A stretch of 64,000 bases of DNA from Ovis canadensis (lineage: Eukaryota; Chordata; Mammalia; Artiodactyla; Bovidae). How positions within the stretch are numbered: the stretch's first letter is position 1; each line of letters starts with the position of its first letter. The notes beneath the pieces are model-generated. The model was not told the origin of the DNA, did no database searches, and saw only the letters and a list, made by a program, of their open reading frames with translations. Positions 11,621-24,049 of the stretch are shown here, piece after piece. Position numbers and translations under genes: made by a program. The stretch spans positions 46,904,501-46,968,500 of the forward strand of contig NC_091257.1 of the NCBI RefSeq assembly GCF_042477335.2, given 5' to 3'.

Positions 11621-11724
11621 GGTCGCTTAAATGAGTAACTGTTTAGTGAACAGCTTTCCTACTGATCTCTGAATGGCTGTGTCAGTCAGTGTTGACCTAA
11701 CTGAGTGTTCTTTCCCCTCCACAG

Positions 11725-11950
11725 TACAATGGTCAGCTCCGTCCCGGGAAGTACGTATCCCAGCCAGGCTTCAGTGTACAGTCCTCCCCCTGCCGCCACA
11801 GCTGCTCCCGACGTCACCATCTACCAGAACGCAGGGACCAGCCTGTCCCAGGTGCCGAACTATACATTACCGTCCACACTGCCCCAGCCTGGGGGCGGCC
11901 AGCAGCCACCTCAGCCGCAGCAGCCGTACTCCCAGAAGGCTCTGCTATAG
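11725..11950 (+). CDS. STAM: STAM terminal coding exon (C-terminal tail and stop)
   Basis: After CCCTCCACAG the first base T completes Asn (AA|T). The frame then reads TMVSSVPGSTYPSQASVYSP and on to the C terminus PQQPYSQKALL, ending at TAG (11948-11950). This Pro/Gln-rich tail is characteristic of STAM1. The alanine/threonine run before DVT is shorter (PPPAATAAPDVT) than the human form I remember. The + frame starting at 11673 is an out-of-frame shadow. Confidence 0.95.
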
Positions 11951-13923
11951 GACTGGAGTCCCCTTTGTGGCAAATACCCACGGATCGCCAATGGCAATGT
12001 TACAAGATCCTTTAATATCTTAAGATTGGTTTACCCTCAGCTTATAGGAATCATATCTTGGTCAACACGTTCCAATGTTCAAGAAGGGAGATCCCTCTTC
12101 AATTTGTACTGACTTTTTAGAGGGTCTCCCCTCCCCTCCCCTGTGAGGAATGAAACTACTTACAACATATAATTCCTTTCATAATATGAAAGGATCAATG
12201 CAAGATTATCTGTCTCGTAAAATCACCTGGCCTGCAAAGAGTCAAACTTACCAACACTGTTGTGGCAAACGTTGTGTACATAGGTTGCTGTGTAACTTCA
12301 CTACTGGCCATTTTGAATCACGAGTGGTGATCATGTGAATATATTTAACACTGTTAAATTAATTGACATTGCTATTTTATTTTAATCATGAGCAGCTACC
12401 ATGTTTCATAATGTTTTGTGTAAATTGAAGATAATTACACTATCCTTTTAAACTGCAAGAGAACAAAACTGTAGCATATGTACATGAGGTGTTACTGTCC
12501 CCGTTTCAGTTTCCCATTCAACTGAACCTTCCTGGGAGTAATTGGGAGCTGAACGCACATATGTTATGTCATTCTGTAGCCTCTGCATACTACTAGCTGT
12601 CATCACACCAGCGTACAGTAGCTAAATTTTTGGTGCACTTCTAGCAAATGATGATGTTCCCTTTTAAACTTTGACATTTTGGCATGATATATCAGAATAC
12701 TGTGGGACCACGAGACAAAAATCAAGTCGGACTGCATTCTTTTATATCTTAACTTTTAAAGAGATAATGTCAATTTACTTTTTCCTAGTCGAAGATAGTA
12801 ATTAGGTTTCTAAGCTGTATACTGTGTTTATTGGTGGCAGTGACACCAAAGATAGAGGCAAAGGATAGAAGTTTTTAAACTGGAAAGAGAACATGAATTA
12901 CACTACAATTTCAGTCTCTTGTAATTATTTAGGCTATGGCAAAATTCAGTTCATCTGTCTTATTCCGCTACTAGCCTTTTAAATATGTCTTCAACACATT
13001 GTATCCTTTAATTCTTCATTAAAATGAGTGTAAGTAGACGTTTCAAAGTCATCGAGATTCCTGGCTTTGCTTAAGAGTTTGTATATTTATTCTTGTCTTT
13101 GAAACTGGATTTATAGGATTTTCTGTCTCTCTTCTCTTTTAAAGTTCCCGAATGAAATTAATTTGGCTTCTTATTCAGAAGTAGTTTCGAGTGAATGCTT
13201 TTTCTTTTAATCCATATGAAATATGTTTTCTACTGATATTTTAATCTCCTTAAATATTTATAATTTCCCTAGTTGTGCTGTTATTTAACACGTATTGAAA
13301 CAACTGAAGAATTGAGTACCATAGTATATGAATTGATGTATTAACAGATTTCACACCATAAATGAAGATTTAATTTGTATTTTCTGAGACTATTGTGATC
13401 AGGTACTTGCTTTCCTTCTTGACCCCACGATTCTACCTTTGACAAGGTAGGTTCAAATTTAGATCACCATCTTACATCACCCTAATTTGTGCTTTCCTGA
13501 GTTTAGAGTACATTGCCCTCAAACAGTAATTTTAAAATTCGAAATCAAACTTTACATTAAAACTTTTAATATGTTTTTTGCTAAACATTGTCAAAAGATT
13601 GTAATATTTTTCATAGCCATTTGAATAGTTTAAGTGATATACTTTGTCTCAATTCATACTGTATTTTTCTCTGTCTTTTGATGAATTCCCCAATACCAAT
13701 GGCAAAATGTATCATTGTCCCATTTTATTTTGATACACTTCGTGCTGTAAAATCAATAACATATTCTCTAGTATGTGTTTTGCCTTATAAAAGTCAAAGA
13801 ATGGTGAAATGAGCAAAGGCTACCCTTATTACAAGGCATGTGTAAGTTTCTTTGCCTAGTCATATTACTAGGCTTTTATAAAGATTTAAATGATGAATAC
13901 TTAAAACTAATACTATATTATAA
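11951..13923 (+). other. STAM: STAM 3' UTR, 3' boundary uncertain
   Basis: Repeat-free AT-rich sequence directly downstream of the stop, consistent with a long 3' UTR; the first SINE is at 13945. Candidate polyadenylation signals are ATTAAA at 13018-13023 and 13556-13561, and AATAAA at 14372-14377 beyond that SINE; I cannot choose. A TGTACATA at 12275-12282 fits the Pumilio consensus UGUANAUA, which is suggestive only. Confidence 0.55.
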
Positions 13924-13944
13924 GCTTGCAGTTTTCTTTTACTA

Positions 13945-14153
13945 GGCTTTCCCAGTGGCTCAGCGGTAAAGAATCTGCCTGCAGAGCAGGAGATGCTGGT
14001 TTGATCCCTGAGTTGAGAAGATCCCCTAGAGAAGGAAATGGCAACTCACTCCAGTTTTCTTGCCTGGGAAATCCCATGGATAGAGGATCCTGGCGGGTTA
14101 TGGTCCATGGGGTCACAAAAGAGCTGTGCATGACTTAGCAACTAAACAGCTTT
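13945..14153 (+). mobile_element. Bov-tA-type SINE, full length
   Basis: Starts 'ggctttcccagtggctcagc' and runs through 'gtttgatccctgagttgag', 'gatcccctagagaaggaaatgg' and 'tggggtcacaaaagagctg'. It is flanked by imperfect TTACTAGG repeats near 13938 and 14158, a likely target duplication. Confidence 0.85.
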
Positions 14154-15227
14154 CACTTACTAGGTATGAAAATACCAGATGGAAAAAATTCCACTGAAAA
14201 GGAAGCACTGGATTTTCCATCTTTCAGGTGACACGGCAAGGATAGAAATAGCAAAGGACCAATTAGGAGCACAGTGATTTTGTTCTGCAACCAGAGTATG
14301 TGCTGCACTTTCGTAAAATTTTTCTTTAACAGGTAGCTGTCCCCTTTTAAAGGGAATTGAATTATTTATAAAATAAATTAGCTATAATATGAATTTCTGG
14401 GAAGCAAATTTTACTTCTCAGTAAATTTTTTTTTTACTTTTATAAAGTTTTATAAAGTTTGTGTATCCATAAGCCAGTCACATCTGAATGGAAAAATTCT
14501 GCCCAGTTACTGTCTAGCAAGAGTAGCCAACAAACCCCATGGTCAGTCGGATGGCTAATACATCAATGTCCTAAACCTGCCTACTAGTAATAATGCATAG
14601 TGCGTCCTTCCCCTCATTTCCCCTAACTCTGTGGTCCTGCTTTGCTGTTACTGTCTCTCCTACTCATGAGGAACCTTTTTCTGTGCCAGAGATTTTCTTC
14701 ACTGTATTAAAGACTTCTGAAAGTTTGTCTCTATACCTCTTAATTTTTGTAATTAAAACGCTTAGTAGACCCTTAGCGTTCTTTTCTCATAGTTTTCAGA
14801 AATGACACATGTATAATTCAGCATGAAACTTATCTTTAGTCCCAGGCTTCAAGTTTATAAAGGATAAATTAATGTCCTATATGATAAACTCTGCAACTGC
14901 AAAAACTATACAATTATTTTCTAAATTGAGGTCCATTGGTATAATTGGTCAAATTTTCATTTAAGACATTAAAATCACTGTATTCTTTTTCTCATCTTAC
15001 CAGTTAGCAATTATAGAGCCCTGTTGTATCATTATTTATTTAATAACAAAATCATATCATTTTCTAATTTAAAAGTTTTTCATTGTCAATGAATCTTTGT
15101 ACCCTTTAGAATAAACATAAAGAAAAAACTTACTTAGCTATTTCTCAAAGACCTTATGTTCAGTTATCTTTTTATTTTAGAATCATGATTAAGTGCTCTT
15201 GTCAATACCTAGATTATTTTCTCTCTT
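14154..15227. other. AT-rich non-coding DNA
   Basis: I see no gene or nameable repeat. It contains an 11-bp tandem 'ttataaagttt' (about 14440-14460) and AATAAA hexamers at 14372 and near 15112. It may hold the true STAM transcript end or be intergenic. Confidence 0.4.
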
Positions 15228-15421
15228 TTTTTAAAGATTTTTTTTGATGTGAACCATTTTTAAAGTCTTTAATGAGTTTGTTACAATATTGTTTCTGTTT
15301 TATATTTTGTTTTTTTTATGAGCGTGAGGCATGTGGAATCTTAGCTCCTTGACCAGGGATCAAACCTGCACCCCCTGCTTTGGAAATCGAAGTCTTAATC
15401 ACTGGACCACCAGGGAAGTCC
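15228..15421 (-). mobile_element. CHR-type SINE with long 3' end, antisense
   Basis: Begins with the A/T-rich 3' end ('gagtttgttacaatattg', 'tctgttttatattttg') and proceeds to 'gtggaatcttagctccttg', 'accagggatcaaacctgcac' and 'ccaccagggaagtccc', the tRNA-like 5' end in reverse. Confidence 0.8.
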
Positions 15422-18372
15422 CTAGGTTATTTTCTGTGCTACTTATGATTACAGCCCCTGTTTCTAATCAAAACTGCCTTGAATTTTATGCACTTTTTTT
15501 TTAATATGGTCTTCTTTTGAGATTATTTCCCGCCCTGATTTTTCTAGCTTCAGAAATATTTTTTCCATACAAATTTCCTTATTGAACAAAGCCTAACTCT
15601 TTATTGATGATAACTTGTGGTCATAGTGTTCTTTGCTGATTTTCCTACTCCTAGCTTTATGTTAATACTTGCCAATGCCATTATTCTCCATTTCCTGTTT
15701 CTTTTTGAGTCAGGGTTTCTGGTAAGGACTACATATTGAGTGTCAGTAAGCTCCTGCATAAACATGAAAGGAACTGGTTCTAATATCTTTTGGTGTTCAT
15801 AGACTTAAGAAAGTTACGTGTATTTTAGAAAAGAGTATATTCAAATTTTTTTAATCTTATGCCATCAGTAACAAATATTTTTGAGTTTATGGCCTCAAAA
15901 TATGTGTATTTATAAATGGTACAAGTTCTACTGTAGTAATACATGTAGTACATTATGAAACTCAAGAAATCTTACAAGGATAAGAGGAAAATTTATTAAT
16001 AGAAATTCTAATATTTCTTCACTTATCTCTGGTTCGTTAGTCGGTACCCTAGAATGTATCTGCCCGATTTGGAGACCACTGATTTAGAGGTTACGATTAG
16101 ACAGAGGGGAAGTACTGTGTTACTAGGTTGGCCCTTGGAAGTCAGCATCTGATACTATAAGTGATGCTTTTCCCAGCCACTCTCTATGTTGAGAATTTTC
16201 AGTTATAAAAAGATTGAAGTAATATATTGAGTACCTGAGTACTCTTCACCTTGATTCATGAATCATTAACATTTTGTTACATTTACTTTATCTTTTTATG
16301 TTTATATATATGTGTGTGTGTATGTGTATTCATGCTTGTATATAGGTGTGTCCCTATGTGCATATCTACATATATTTTATTGTGTGAATAGGCAAAGTTA
16401 GACTTTGCACTAAACTATATACCTAAGCATTTCATCATGTATTTTGTTAAAGATAAATACCTCTTCCTTCATAACCTAAGCCTTTATCACATCTAAGAAA
16501 ATTAAAGGTAGTAATTCTATAATATAATTGTTATCAATCACCCCTAATTATCCCTGTTTTATAGGTACAGTTTTTTTTTAATTCCAGGAAATAGATCACA
16601 TTTTTAATGTCCCTTTATTCTCTATGAGTCTGGATTAATCTCTTCTCTTTTTTTGCCTTTTTAAAGATCAAACCTGTTGTCTTTTAGTGTGTCCCACATT
16701 CTGGATTTATCTCTCTTTTTTTTATGTTAATTATTATTTATTATTTGATGCTCTGTTCCCGTTATAGTCCTCTTTTTTCTTAATTAACCCTTCACAAGTT
16801 AGTCAGAATTATGTGATTTATGGTTAAAGGTGGTGAATCTAAATTTTTCAATCTCAGAAAAGTGTATATATAAGTGAACATTTTGAGCCTTCAGATGTGG
16901 TTATTCTTTATAAATAGAGGCTGTGTGCTCAGTCCACTAATGCTTAGTACAGTTTTGTGTCCTTCTTACCAAATTGCAATTAGAGTCAGTGAAGAAAATC
17001 TGAACCCTTAAAAATAATTGGCTCCCTTCTATCCCCATTCAAACCCAAATCAGCTTTTCTCAAGCTTGTATGTACCTGATTCACTCACAGTGGCTTTTAA
17101 GTATTTTAGAAATGGCATCAACAAGTATAGAACTTTGTTTTAGGGTGTGTACATTTTGGTATGTTTGTTTTAAAAGACTCATTACCTTTTATTCATATCT
17201 TCTATTAAGATACTGAAATCACTTTAAGGGAGGGAAGTACTTCCTTTTTAAAAAATCTAGTTTTTACTTATTCTCCTGAGATTGGTTGCCAAATTGGAAT
17301 CAGGCTGAGTAAAATTTATACCCAGAGTAAAGTTAGAAACACATGCAAGTTACAATAATATACACTATCAGGTTGTTAAGTAGCTGGTTTAAACCCTCAT
17401 ATTATTTCAGTTGGTTAATGGCTTTAAAAAAAAACCCAGTATTTGTAATCCATTGTTTCTGTGTCAGGCTATATGAAATTTCTTAAGTGCAAGATAATTA
17501 CATATCTTAATACTTCAAAAAGAGATCTAGTATGTAAACAATTGAGAATGTTTTTGATTAATTGTGTGTGATACTATCTGGAAGGTATTTAAGATGCCAA
17601 ATATGAAACATCCATATGGTATGATTAAAATACTTGTGTACTGGTTTTGAATTTTGTTCCTCTTCCCTCAGAGGGGAAAAAAAATGTTTCAATTGAATAT
17701 GTTTGATATTGTGTAGTTTTAAAATATGGTAACCCTAAAGGAGTTGTGAAACATGACTAAAGAAGTTGCAGTGAAGAATACAGGTAAATTCACTAAATAT
17801 TTACCAAGGAAGCTTCATTATAACAAGCCCATTTCTATACATGGTAGATGGCACAGGATAAAACACATGGTTTTAGTATTTGCACTGTAAATTGTATCCC
17901 TTTTGACCACATGGGTTTTTTTTGTAAAGGATGTGGTGATACTTCTGGTTGAAGAAAAGAATAAGAACTAAATTATGTTTCACAAGTTTATTGCGGTTCT
18001 ATTCTACTACGATGTGGACATTTTAGTTCATGACCCTTAGGAATTCAGATTTTAACCCAGATATGTCTTTTGTCAAAAGAATTATCTTGCTAGATATGTG
18101 ATCCTTAGCAGTTCCATGAATCTCTCCACAGCCTTCTACTTATTTATAAATTGTCACTTTAGTATAACTGTTACATGATCCTTTGAAGCTGCAGAAATTC
18201 TGTGCTTCAGAGCCTCAGCCTTCTCGCCATTCAGCCTGGACAGGTCATCTGTGCCACTGCTGTTACCTCACAGCTCAGAAGCAGACAAGGTACAGAAATT
18301 TGGGAACATGTTCCCAGCATATGGTCATAACAGTCCCTGTGTGTAATCTGGGATACTTGACGTCTGTTAGTC
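15422..18372. other. Intergenic AT-rich DNA, no feature recognised
   Basis: About 3 kb with no convincing coding region. There is a GT/TA microsatellite at about 16305-16330. No open frame shows codon bias or family resemblance. Confidence 0.5.
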
Positions 18373-18553
18373 CAGCGGTCCCCAGCCTTTTTGGCGCTAG
18401 GGACTGGTTGCGTGGAAGACTATTTTTCCACAGACCAGGGCCAGGGGGATGGTTTCAGGGTGATTCAGGCGCTTTACATTTATTGTGCACTCTTACTGCA
18501 TCAGTTCCGCCTCAGATCATCAAGCGTTAGATCCTGGAGGTTGGGGACCCCTG
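18373..18553. mobile_element. MER1-like non-autonomous hAT transposon
   Basis: 181-bp element with terminal inverted repeats: CAGCGGTCCCCAGCC at the left end and GGTTGGGGACCCCTG at the right, whose complement is CAGGGGTCCCCAACC. The flanks TGTTAGTC (18365-18372) and CGTTAGTC (18554-18561) match at 7 of 8 bases, an 8-bp target duplication typical of hAT elements. Family name (MER1/Charlie type) is from memory. Confidence 0.8.
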
Positions 18554-18561
18554 CGTTAGTC

Positions 18562-21500
18562 AACTCCTGAGCCTTTTGTTGATGTTTGCGTGACCCCATG
18601 AGGAATATCTGCACTTTGAGTAGAAGCACGTTCACTTGATAGTACTTTCACTTTCACTGGTGCCGATTTGAAGGAAAAATTAAATAATTATGGCTCTGAA
18701 GCATATACTGTTTTCGTATCTTGTTTCAAGCTAAAGGAGAGGCAACAACAGACTAAGCCTATTATGAAATTTTATTGCTTTTGATGTTCTTGTAAGCAGA
18801 ATAGTACCCTTGGACTCACCGAGGTGAGAATGGTGACAAAACCAATGTATACTTTTTCTGTTTTATTTACCAAATAAGCAGATTACCTGAAATGCTGGAG
18901 AACTATGGAAACTAGGAGCTTCCATCTTTGAGACAGGCTGAGAGAGTCTTTTTCTAATATTCCAAATAAGGTACAAAATTAGCAATGGCATTTTTTTGCA
19001 TCACAAATATTTGACCTAGAAAAATGTATTGTGTGATTACAAGTTATTAATACACATAAACATTAGCTTTTAAGGTTAGTTTTTTCTAATCAGCTTTTTC
19101 TTATGTGTCAATGTCAGTTACATGTGTACAGTATTTTACATAGTTACATAGAACAATTTCAAAAATAAAATGAATATTTTTTTTATAGTGTTCTTGTTTG
19201 GACTTCAGGAAATTAGATATCCTGCTGGCATTAAAAATTATTTCCTAAGTTTATGATATTTCATGGAATCTCATTAAAAGTATTACATAAAGTAAATAAG
19301 CTTTTTATAGAGGGGTAAAGACAGAATTTCCAGTTGTTATCACTAGTTGTGTTATATTCCCAGCAGGAATAGTGTGTTCCTTTTTAGAATCTTTTTTGCT
19401 GTCTCACACTGATTTTTTTAAGAGTAATTTCAAGAGTGAATACTGGTTAGGTTTTACCAAAACAAGCAAACAAACAAAAAAGACAAAGTTCTTTACTTTA
19501 CGTCATAGTGAAAATAAATTTTGTATTGGTATAGGTAATGTGTCTTTTTTATTTTTGAAAGATTACTTACATTCTAATTGGTCTTAGTGAAATAATTTGA
19601 TATCAAAACATCAGGATACTTTTATTTCATTGACATGGTTGCCAAATTTAATTTATTTGGAGGGGGAGCTGGTAGGCCAGTGGGTTTCCTTCGGGTTAAA
19701 TTAAATATGCATTTGAAACAGGAAGACTTCTGATGTCTGGAATGGAACTTTATTAGGCTGTACGGTAAAGTGTTGTGCTTTTGCTTCGTTCCACAAAACA
19801 GGAGTATCTCTCCTGTGCATGCCTTTCATGGACTTGAAAGAGAATCATTTCCTTCAGGTTTTCAGTATGAAGGGAGCAAAGTTCTGTTTTTTATTTTAAC
19901 TCTTATTTAGCATTTGTGTCTAACTATGCTGACTTGTCTATTTGAAAAGCAAAAAATGTCTTCCAAAAAAAAATATCCTCCAGTTTTTACTTGCTAAAGA
20001 ATACTTACTGGAGCATGATTCTATTTATGCTTTCAGTGGGAGCACTAAAATTGAATAAGTGTCTAGTTTATACCAAATGTTTGTTTTATGTATGTTGTAA
20101 TTCACAGTGGTCAGGGAAATTTGTCTCAAAAACTAAGCAAAGGAGGATAGATTAATAGCTGAAGGAGCTGAGTTTAAGTAATAAGTTTTAACAGTTTTGT
20201 CAAACACATTTTGAGATTAAAAACTGAAGTATTTTTCATTTTTGACCAAGAGGTGAGCATTATTAAAATTGAGTAGAATAAATTACCATGTATAGTATCT
20301 TTTGAAAGTCATATTTCTAAACTTTTTTATATCTAGTAATTCACGTGTTTATTAGTAAAATGCTGTGTATAATTCATTTTTTTTTCTAGATATTTATTCC
20401 AAGAGCTGTGGTTTGAGAAATGTAAAATTCTATGCAGAATGAAATCAACTGAAGAGAAACCTGAAGACTGGTTGTGGTTCTCACAGATAATTCCTGTTTA
20501 TTGGATTTAAAATGCTGTAACTTTGATGACCTGGAGCTCAGAATACAGGGAATTATTCTGTCGGGCATTTATGTGTCCTAAAAATCACTATGCAGCATGC
20601 ATTACTACACGATAAAAAAAGCCTTAGAGTTTATGAGAAGAACCCATTAGAGGCACAACATTGCAAAGCATCTGCAATAACAAACTTAAGAATAAAAATA
20701 GGAACCTAATATAAATAGTAGCACTGTTTCATGTGTTAAATGGTTTACGAAGACATGAACATTACAGTGGATATGACTCTTTACCCTGACAAAGACCTGA
20801 CGTGAGCCTTTGGGAGTGGGTATGGGAAGGATTTGTGAATTAACATGCAGATGGGCATAGGGACTGCTAGAAGAGGAGAGCAGGTTGTGACACCAGATCT
20901 GGCTGTGTGTGTGACTCAGCCCTGGGTGAGCTGAGGCTGCTTGCTGGTGGTGGGGTGAGACATGCCGGCATGTGGGTTTTGCCTGTTTCTGCAGGTGTTT
21001 TGCATGTTCCTGTGTGACTCAGTTTATCTGGGTGCATCTTCTGCATTTCACCTACTGTTTCTCCTGGACAAAGCCACATTTCAAAAGCCACAAAGCCTGC
21101 ATTTCACCTACTGTTTCTCTTGGGAATTTGCGTTTTGCTCACATTGTTCCTTAATTGTATCACCTCCTGCAACAAGTTTTTGTTTTCCAAAGAGCAGTTA
21201 TATCCATACTGACTCTCAAAAGTCATTTAGAGATGGAGGGTGAGTGGCTTGTCACCATTTATTTCTAACTTAAAAAAATATGTTTTTAAGTGATGGAAAA
21301 GAATCAGGTATATCTAGGATATAAAATGTTCTTTCCTCTTTACAAGGTCAAAAGGATCGCAGTAGAGCATGTGAGCATGTTCAGATTCAAAGAATTGTGT
21401 TTTGCCATAGTACAATCTGTGAGATTATATGACTGACAACTCTGCCATCTCTCTCCAAAAAAAGAGAAAGAAGAGGAAAATTAAAACCATCATTTTCTGA

Positions 21501-21637
21501 GTTAAATGGGCAAGGCCATCATGCCATTATTTCCACTGATTTTTAAAAAATTAACTATTGATTTGACCTTCAGTTGGCTGACTTTTGAGTAATGTACCAG
21601 GTTTTCCAGGTTTACTGCATTCTAAATTTTTATATTT
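18562..21637. other. Intergenic DNA, no gene recognised
   Basis: Mostly AT-rich unique sequence. The only local structure I noted is a 23-bp direct repeat (21041-21063 and 21097-21119). Open frames are short and unremarkable. Confidence 0.5.
21041..21119. repeat. 23-bp direct repeat, period 56
   Basis: 'ctgcatttcacctactgttt' plus 'ctc' occurs at 21041-21063 and exactly again at 21097-21119, a 56-bp local duplication that also shares AAAGCCACA elements. Confidence 0.9.
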
Positions 21638-21647
21638 CATAGCACTT

Positions 21648-22364
21648 CAGTTCAGTTCAGTTCGGTCTCAGTCGTGTCTGACTCTTTGCGACCCCATGAA
21701 TTGCAGCACGCCAGGCCTCCCTGTCCATCACCATCTCCCGGAGTTCACTCATATTCATGTCCATCGAGTCCGTAATGCCATCCAGCCATCTCATCCTGGG
21801 TCGTCCCCTTCTCCTCCTGCCCCCAATCCCTCCCAGCATCAGAGTCTTTTCCAATGAGTCAACTCTTCCCATGAGGTGTCTGAAGTACTGGAGCTTCAGC
21901 TTTAGCATCATTCCTTCCAAAGAAATCCCAGGGTTGACCTCCTTCAGAATGGACTGGTTGGATCTCCTTGCAGTCGAAAGGACTCTCAAGAGTCTTCTCC
22001 AACAAAACAGTTCAAACGCATCAATTCTTCGGCGCTCAGCCTTCTTCACAGTCCAACTCTCACATCCATACATGAACACAGGAAAAACCATAGCCTTGAC
22101 TAGACGGACCTTAGTTGGCAAAGTAATGTCTCTGCTTTTGAATATACTATCTAGGTTGGTCATAACTTTCCTTCCAAGGAGTAAGCGTCTTTTAATTTCA
22201 TGGCTGCAGTCACCATCTGCAGTGATTTTGGAGCCCCCCAAAATAAAGTCTGACACTGTTTCTACTGTTTCCCCATCTATTTCCCATGAAGTGATGGGGC
22301 CAGATGCCATGATCTTCATTTTCTGAATGTTGAGCTTTAAGCCAACTTTTTCACTCCTCTTTCA
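21648..22364 (-). mobile_element. BovB LINE, 5'-truncated, intact C-terminal frame
   Basis: About 717 bp of the 3' end of a BovB (RTE-clade) LINE. It is antisense, starting on + with the CAGTTCAGTTCAGTT tail repeat. It is flanked by CATAGCACTT at 21638-21647 and 22365-22374, a 10-bp target duplication that fixes both ends. The minus frame 22319-21657 is open for 220 codons with no stop. It covers the region after the reverse transcriptase core, including the [12 protein letters not shown] basic patch and the end of the protein. Because the element is 5' truncated it lacks the endonuclease and catalytic RT motifs and cannot be active. Confidence 0.9.
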
Positions 22365-22549
22365 CATAGCACTTAGTAGATACTTATTTAAATACTTTTA
22401 TAAATCAGGAGATGCAAATGCAGGTCATTTATAGGTTCATTTTGACATCAGAGTTTAGTTTTCTTGGACAGAATTGCTCCATTTCTTTCTAAAGGATGCT
22501 GTGTTGGTGAGTGAGCCTCCTAGGGCTGGTATCTGTCAGTCACATTTTC

Positions 22550-22870
22550 CACCCTGGCTTAGTGCATTATCTTTTCCTGGTCCTCAGCTTTATCATCTAT
22601 AAAATGAGACAGTTATGTCTTCTTAAGTTCTGTTCCAGCTGCTGTTCCTGCAGTGATGTGAAAAAACAGCATCACCTTAATTTTATTTATTAAACAAGCA
22701 CTTGCATTGTTCTTACTGTGGGATGGGTACCACTCTTAAGTGCTTTTCAAATCTCATTTAAAGTGGGCTGATGGAGAGAGGAAACTAAGGCACAGAGTTC
22801 GGTAATTTACTCAAGGTTGTCCTGCCAGATGGGGGCAAGGCTGGGGCTCAAAGCTGAGTAAAGTTTGTGC
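22550..22870. mobile_element. MIR-like ancient SINE sequence (probably two pieces)
   Basis: 'cctcagctttatcatctataaaatg' type sequence near 22585 matches an antisense MIR. 'gaggaaactaaggcacagag' near 22780 and 'gcaaggctggggctcaaag' match a sense MIR. Assignment is by eye and boundaries are approximate. Confidence 0.5.
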
Positions 22871-23927
22871 TCTTATTCATCAGCTTGTAATTAAAACGAT
22901 GATTCACTTTCTAACGTATGGGAACTCCAGAAGCTACAGGGGAGAATGAGGCAGCCCCTTCTCTGCAGAATCTTCACATAAAGGGAGAATTTTGTACTCT
23001 GTGTGTGTGTGTATGTATGTCCTACAGAAGAACTCGAAACATTTGTTGGTGAGACTACATTAGAATGTAAAAATACACATTTTCAGGTTAAATAATTGGT
23101 TCCAGGTTTCCAGCTGGCTTATTTAAGATTATTTAAATAAACCACAAGGTTCCAGTCTGATGGTGATAAACTCAGTGAAACTCTTTTAGGGCACTGGCAA
23201 TGTGATAGCTAAACGTGATAGCTAAAAGGCTGACTTATTTGATACCTAAGATTAATGATAACTGTATAGAAATTAGAATAGTTATGTGGAATCATTGAAG
23301 TTTTCAGTCAACCCAAACCCCTTGTATGTATATTAATATGAACTTCTTGTTAATGGGAGATTCCTAATAATGGAATCTTTTTCATATTTTTATGTGTATT
23401 GTACCTAGAGCAATATCTTTCCCACTGTACTCACCTAAATATTGAGTAAGTGATCACTTCAGTTTTACAGTAAGCACGATGAGTCTCCAGAGAGCTCCGT
23501 GTCCCTGTCAGGGGCCTGCCAGAAAGTCAGATTACACACAGGAGGTCAACTAAACAGGCTTTTGCAAAACTGAAGACTGAAGGAGCCAGCAAGGGAAGTG
23601 GAGGCATCCTTTACTGTCAGGACCTCTGAGTCAAGAGGGGTAAGTGTTACACAGCAACACAAGGTGAGAGCTGGACCAGTGGAGGAGGGACAGACAGAGC
23701 TATGAATGGCACAGTGGTCAGGAGAGAGGGACGAGAGGAATAAATACCCTAGTGTCTCCCACTGCCCTCTGATTTCTTGCTAGTCATCTCATTGGCCGAA
23801 CCCAACTGGAATACAGAATGATGGGGGCATAGGTGAGGGGATGGACGGAGAATAGCCAACAGAGTAGAAACATACCTGGGTGTGTGTGTGTCTATTCAGG
23901 CTGCTATAATAGTACCATAGCCGGGGG
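22871..23927. other. Intergenic DNA
   Basis: No gene recognised. Short GT microsatellites occur at about 22998-23018 and 23878-23893. Confidence 0.45.
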
Positions 23928-24049
23928 ACTTGCCTGGTGATCCAGTGGTTAGGACTCCATGCTTCCACTGAAGTGTTCATGGATTCAGTCCCTGTTCAGG
24001 GAACTAAGATTCCACATGCTGCATGGCAAAGCAAAAAAAAAAAAAAAAC
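23928..24049 (+). mobile_element. CHR-type SINE with poly(A) tail
   Basis: 'gacttgcctggtgatccagtgg' through 'gttcagggaactaagattcc' to 'acatgctgcatggcaaagc', ending in a run of 16 or so A's at about 24033-24048. Confidence 0.8.

Larger units (their letters stand above)
8394..11724 (+). other. STAM: STAM last intron
   Basis: GTAATT at 8394 to CCCTCCACAG at 11724. It holds the U2 snRNA fragment (8781-8814), a Bov SINE 3' fragment (10140-10225), an ancient SINE/LINE tail (about 10330-10435), a long antisense CHR SINE (10892-11127) and L2-like sequence (about 11190-11620). The interval 8830-10140 shows nothing I can name. Confidence 0.7.
1..13023 (+). other. STAM: STAM gene, 3' half (gene span within window)
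   Basis: The six exons listed separately splice to about 260 codons, the C-terminal half of STAM1 (540 residues in human). STAM1 pairs with HGS/HRS in ESCRT-0 on early endosomes, binds ubiquitinated cargo and recruits deubiquitinases; it was first described as a JAK-linked adaptor. The VHS, UIM and SH3 parts must be encoded upstream of the window. STAM2 is excluded because this protein ends in QKALL, whereas STAM2 has a different tail ending in QQPLL. The right edge given is the first ATTAAA after the stop (13018-13023) and is only a candidate polyadenylation signal; the true 3' end could be further right. Confidence 0.9.

Noticed and set aside
11673..12023. 116-codon + frame over the STAM last exon
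   Set aside because: Out of frame with the STAM reading frame; shadow of 11725-11950.
18183..18530. 115-codon + open frame
   Set aside because: About half lies in the MER1-like hAT element; no family resemblance.
21757..22326. 189-codon + strand open frame
   Set aside because: Antisense of the BovB C-terminal frame; no independent coding evidence.
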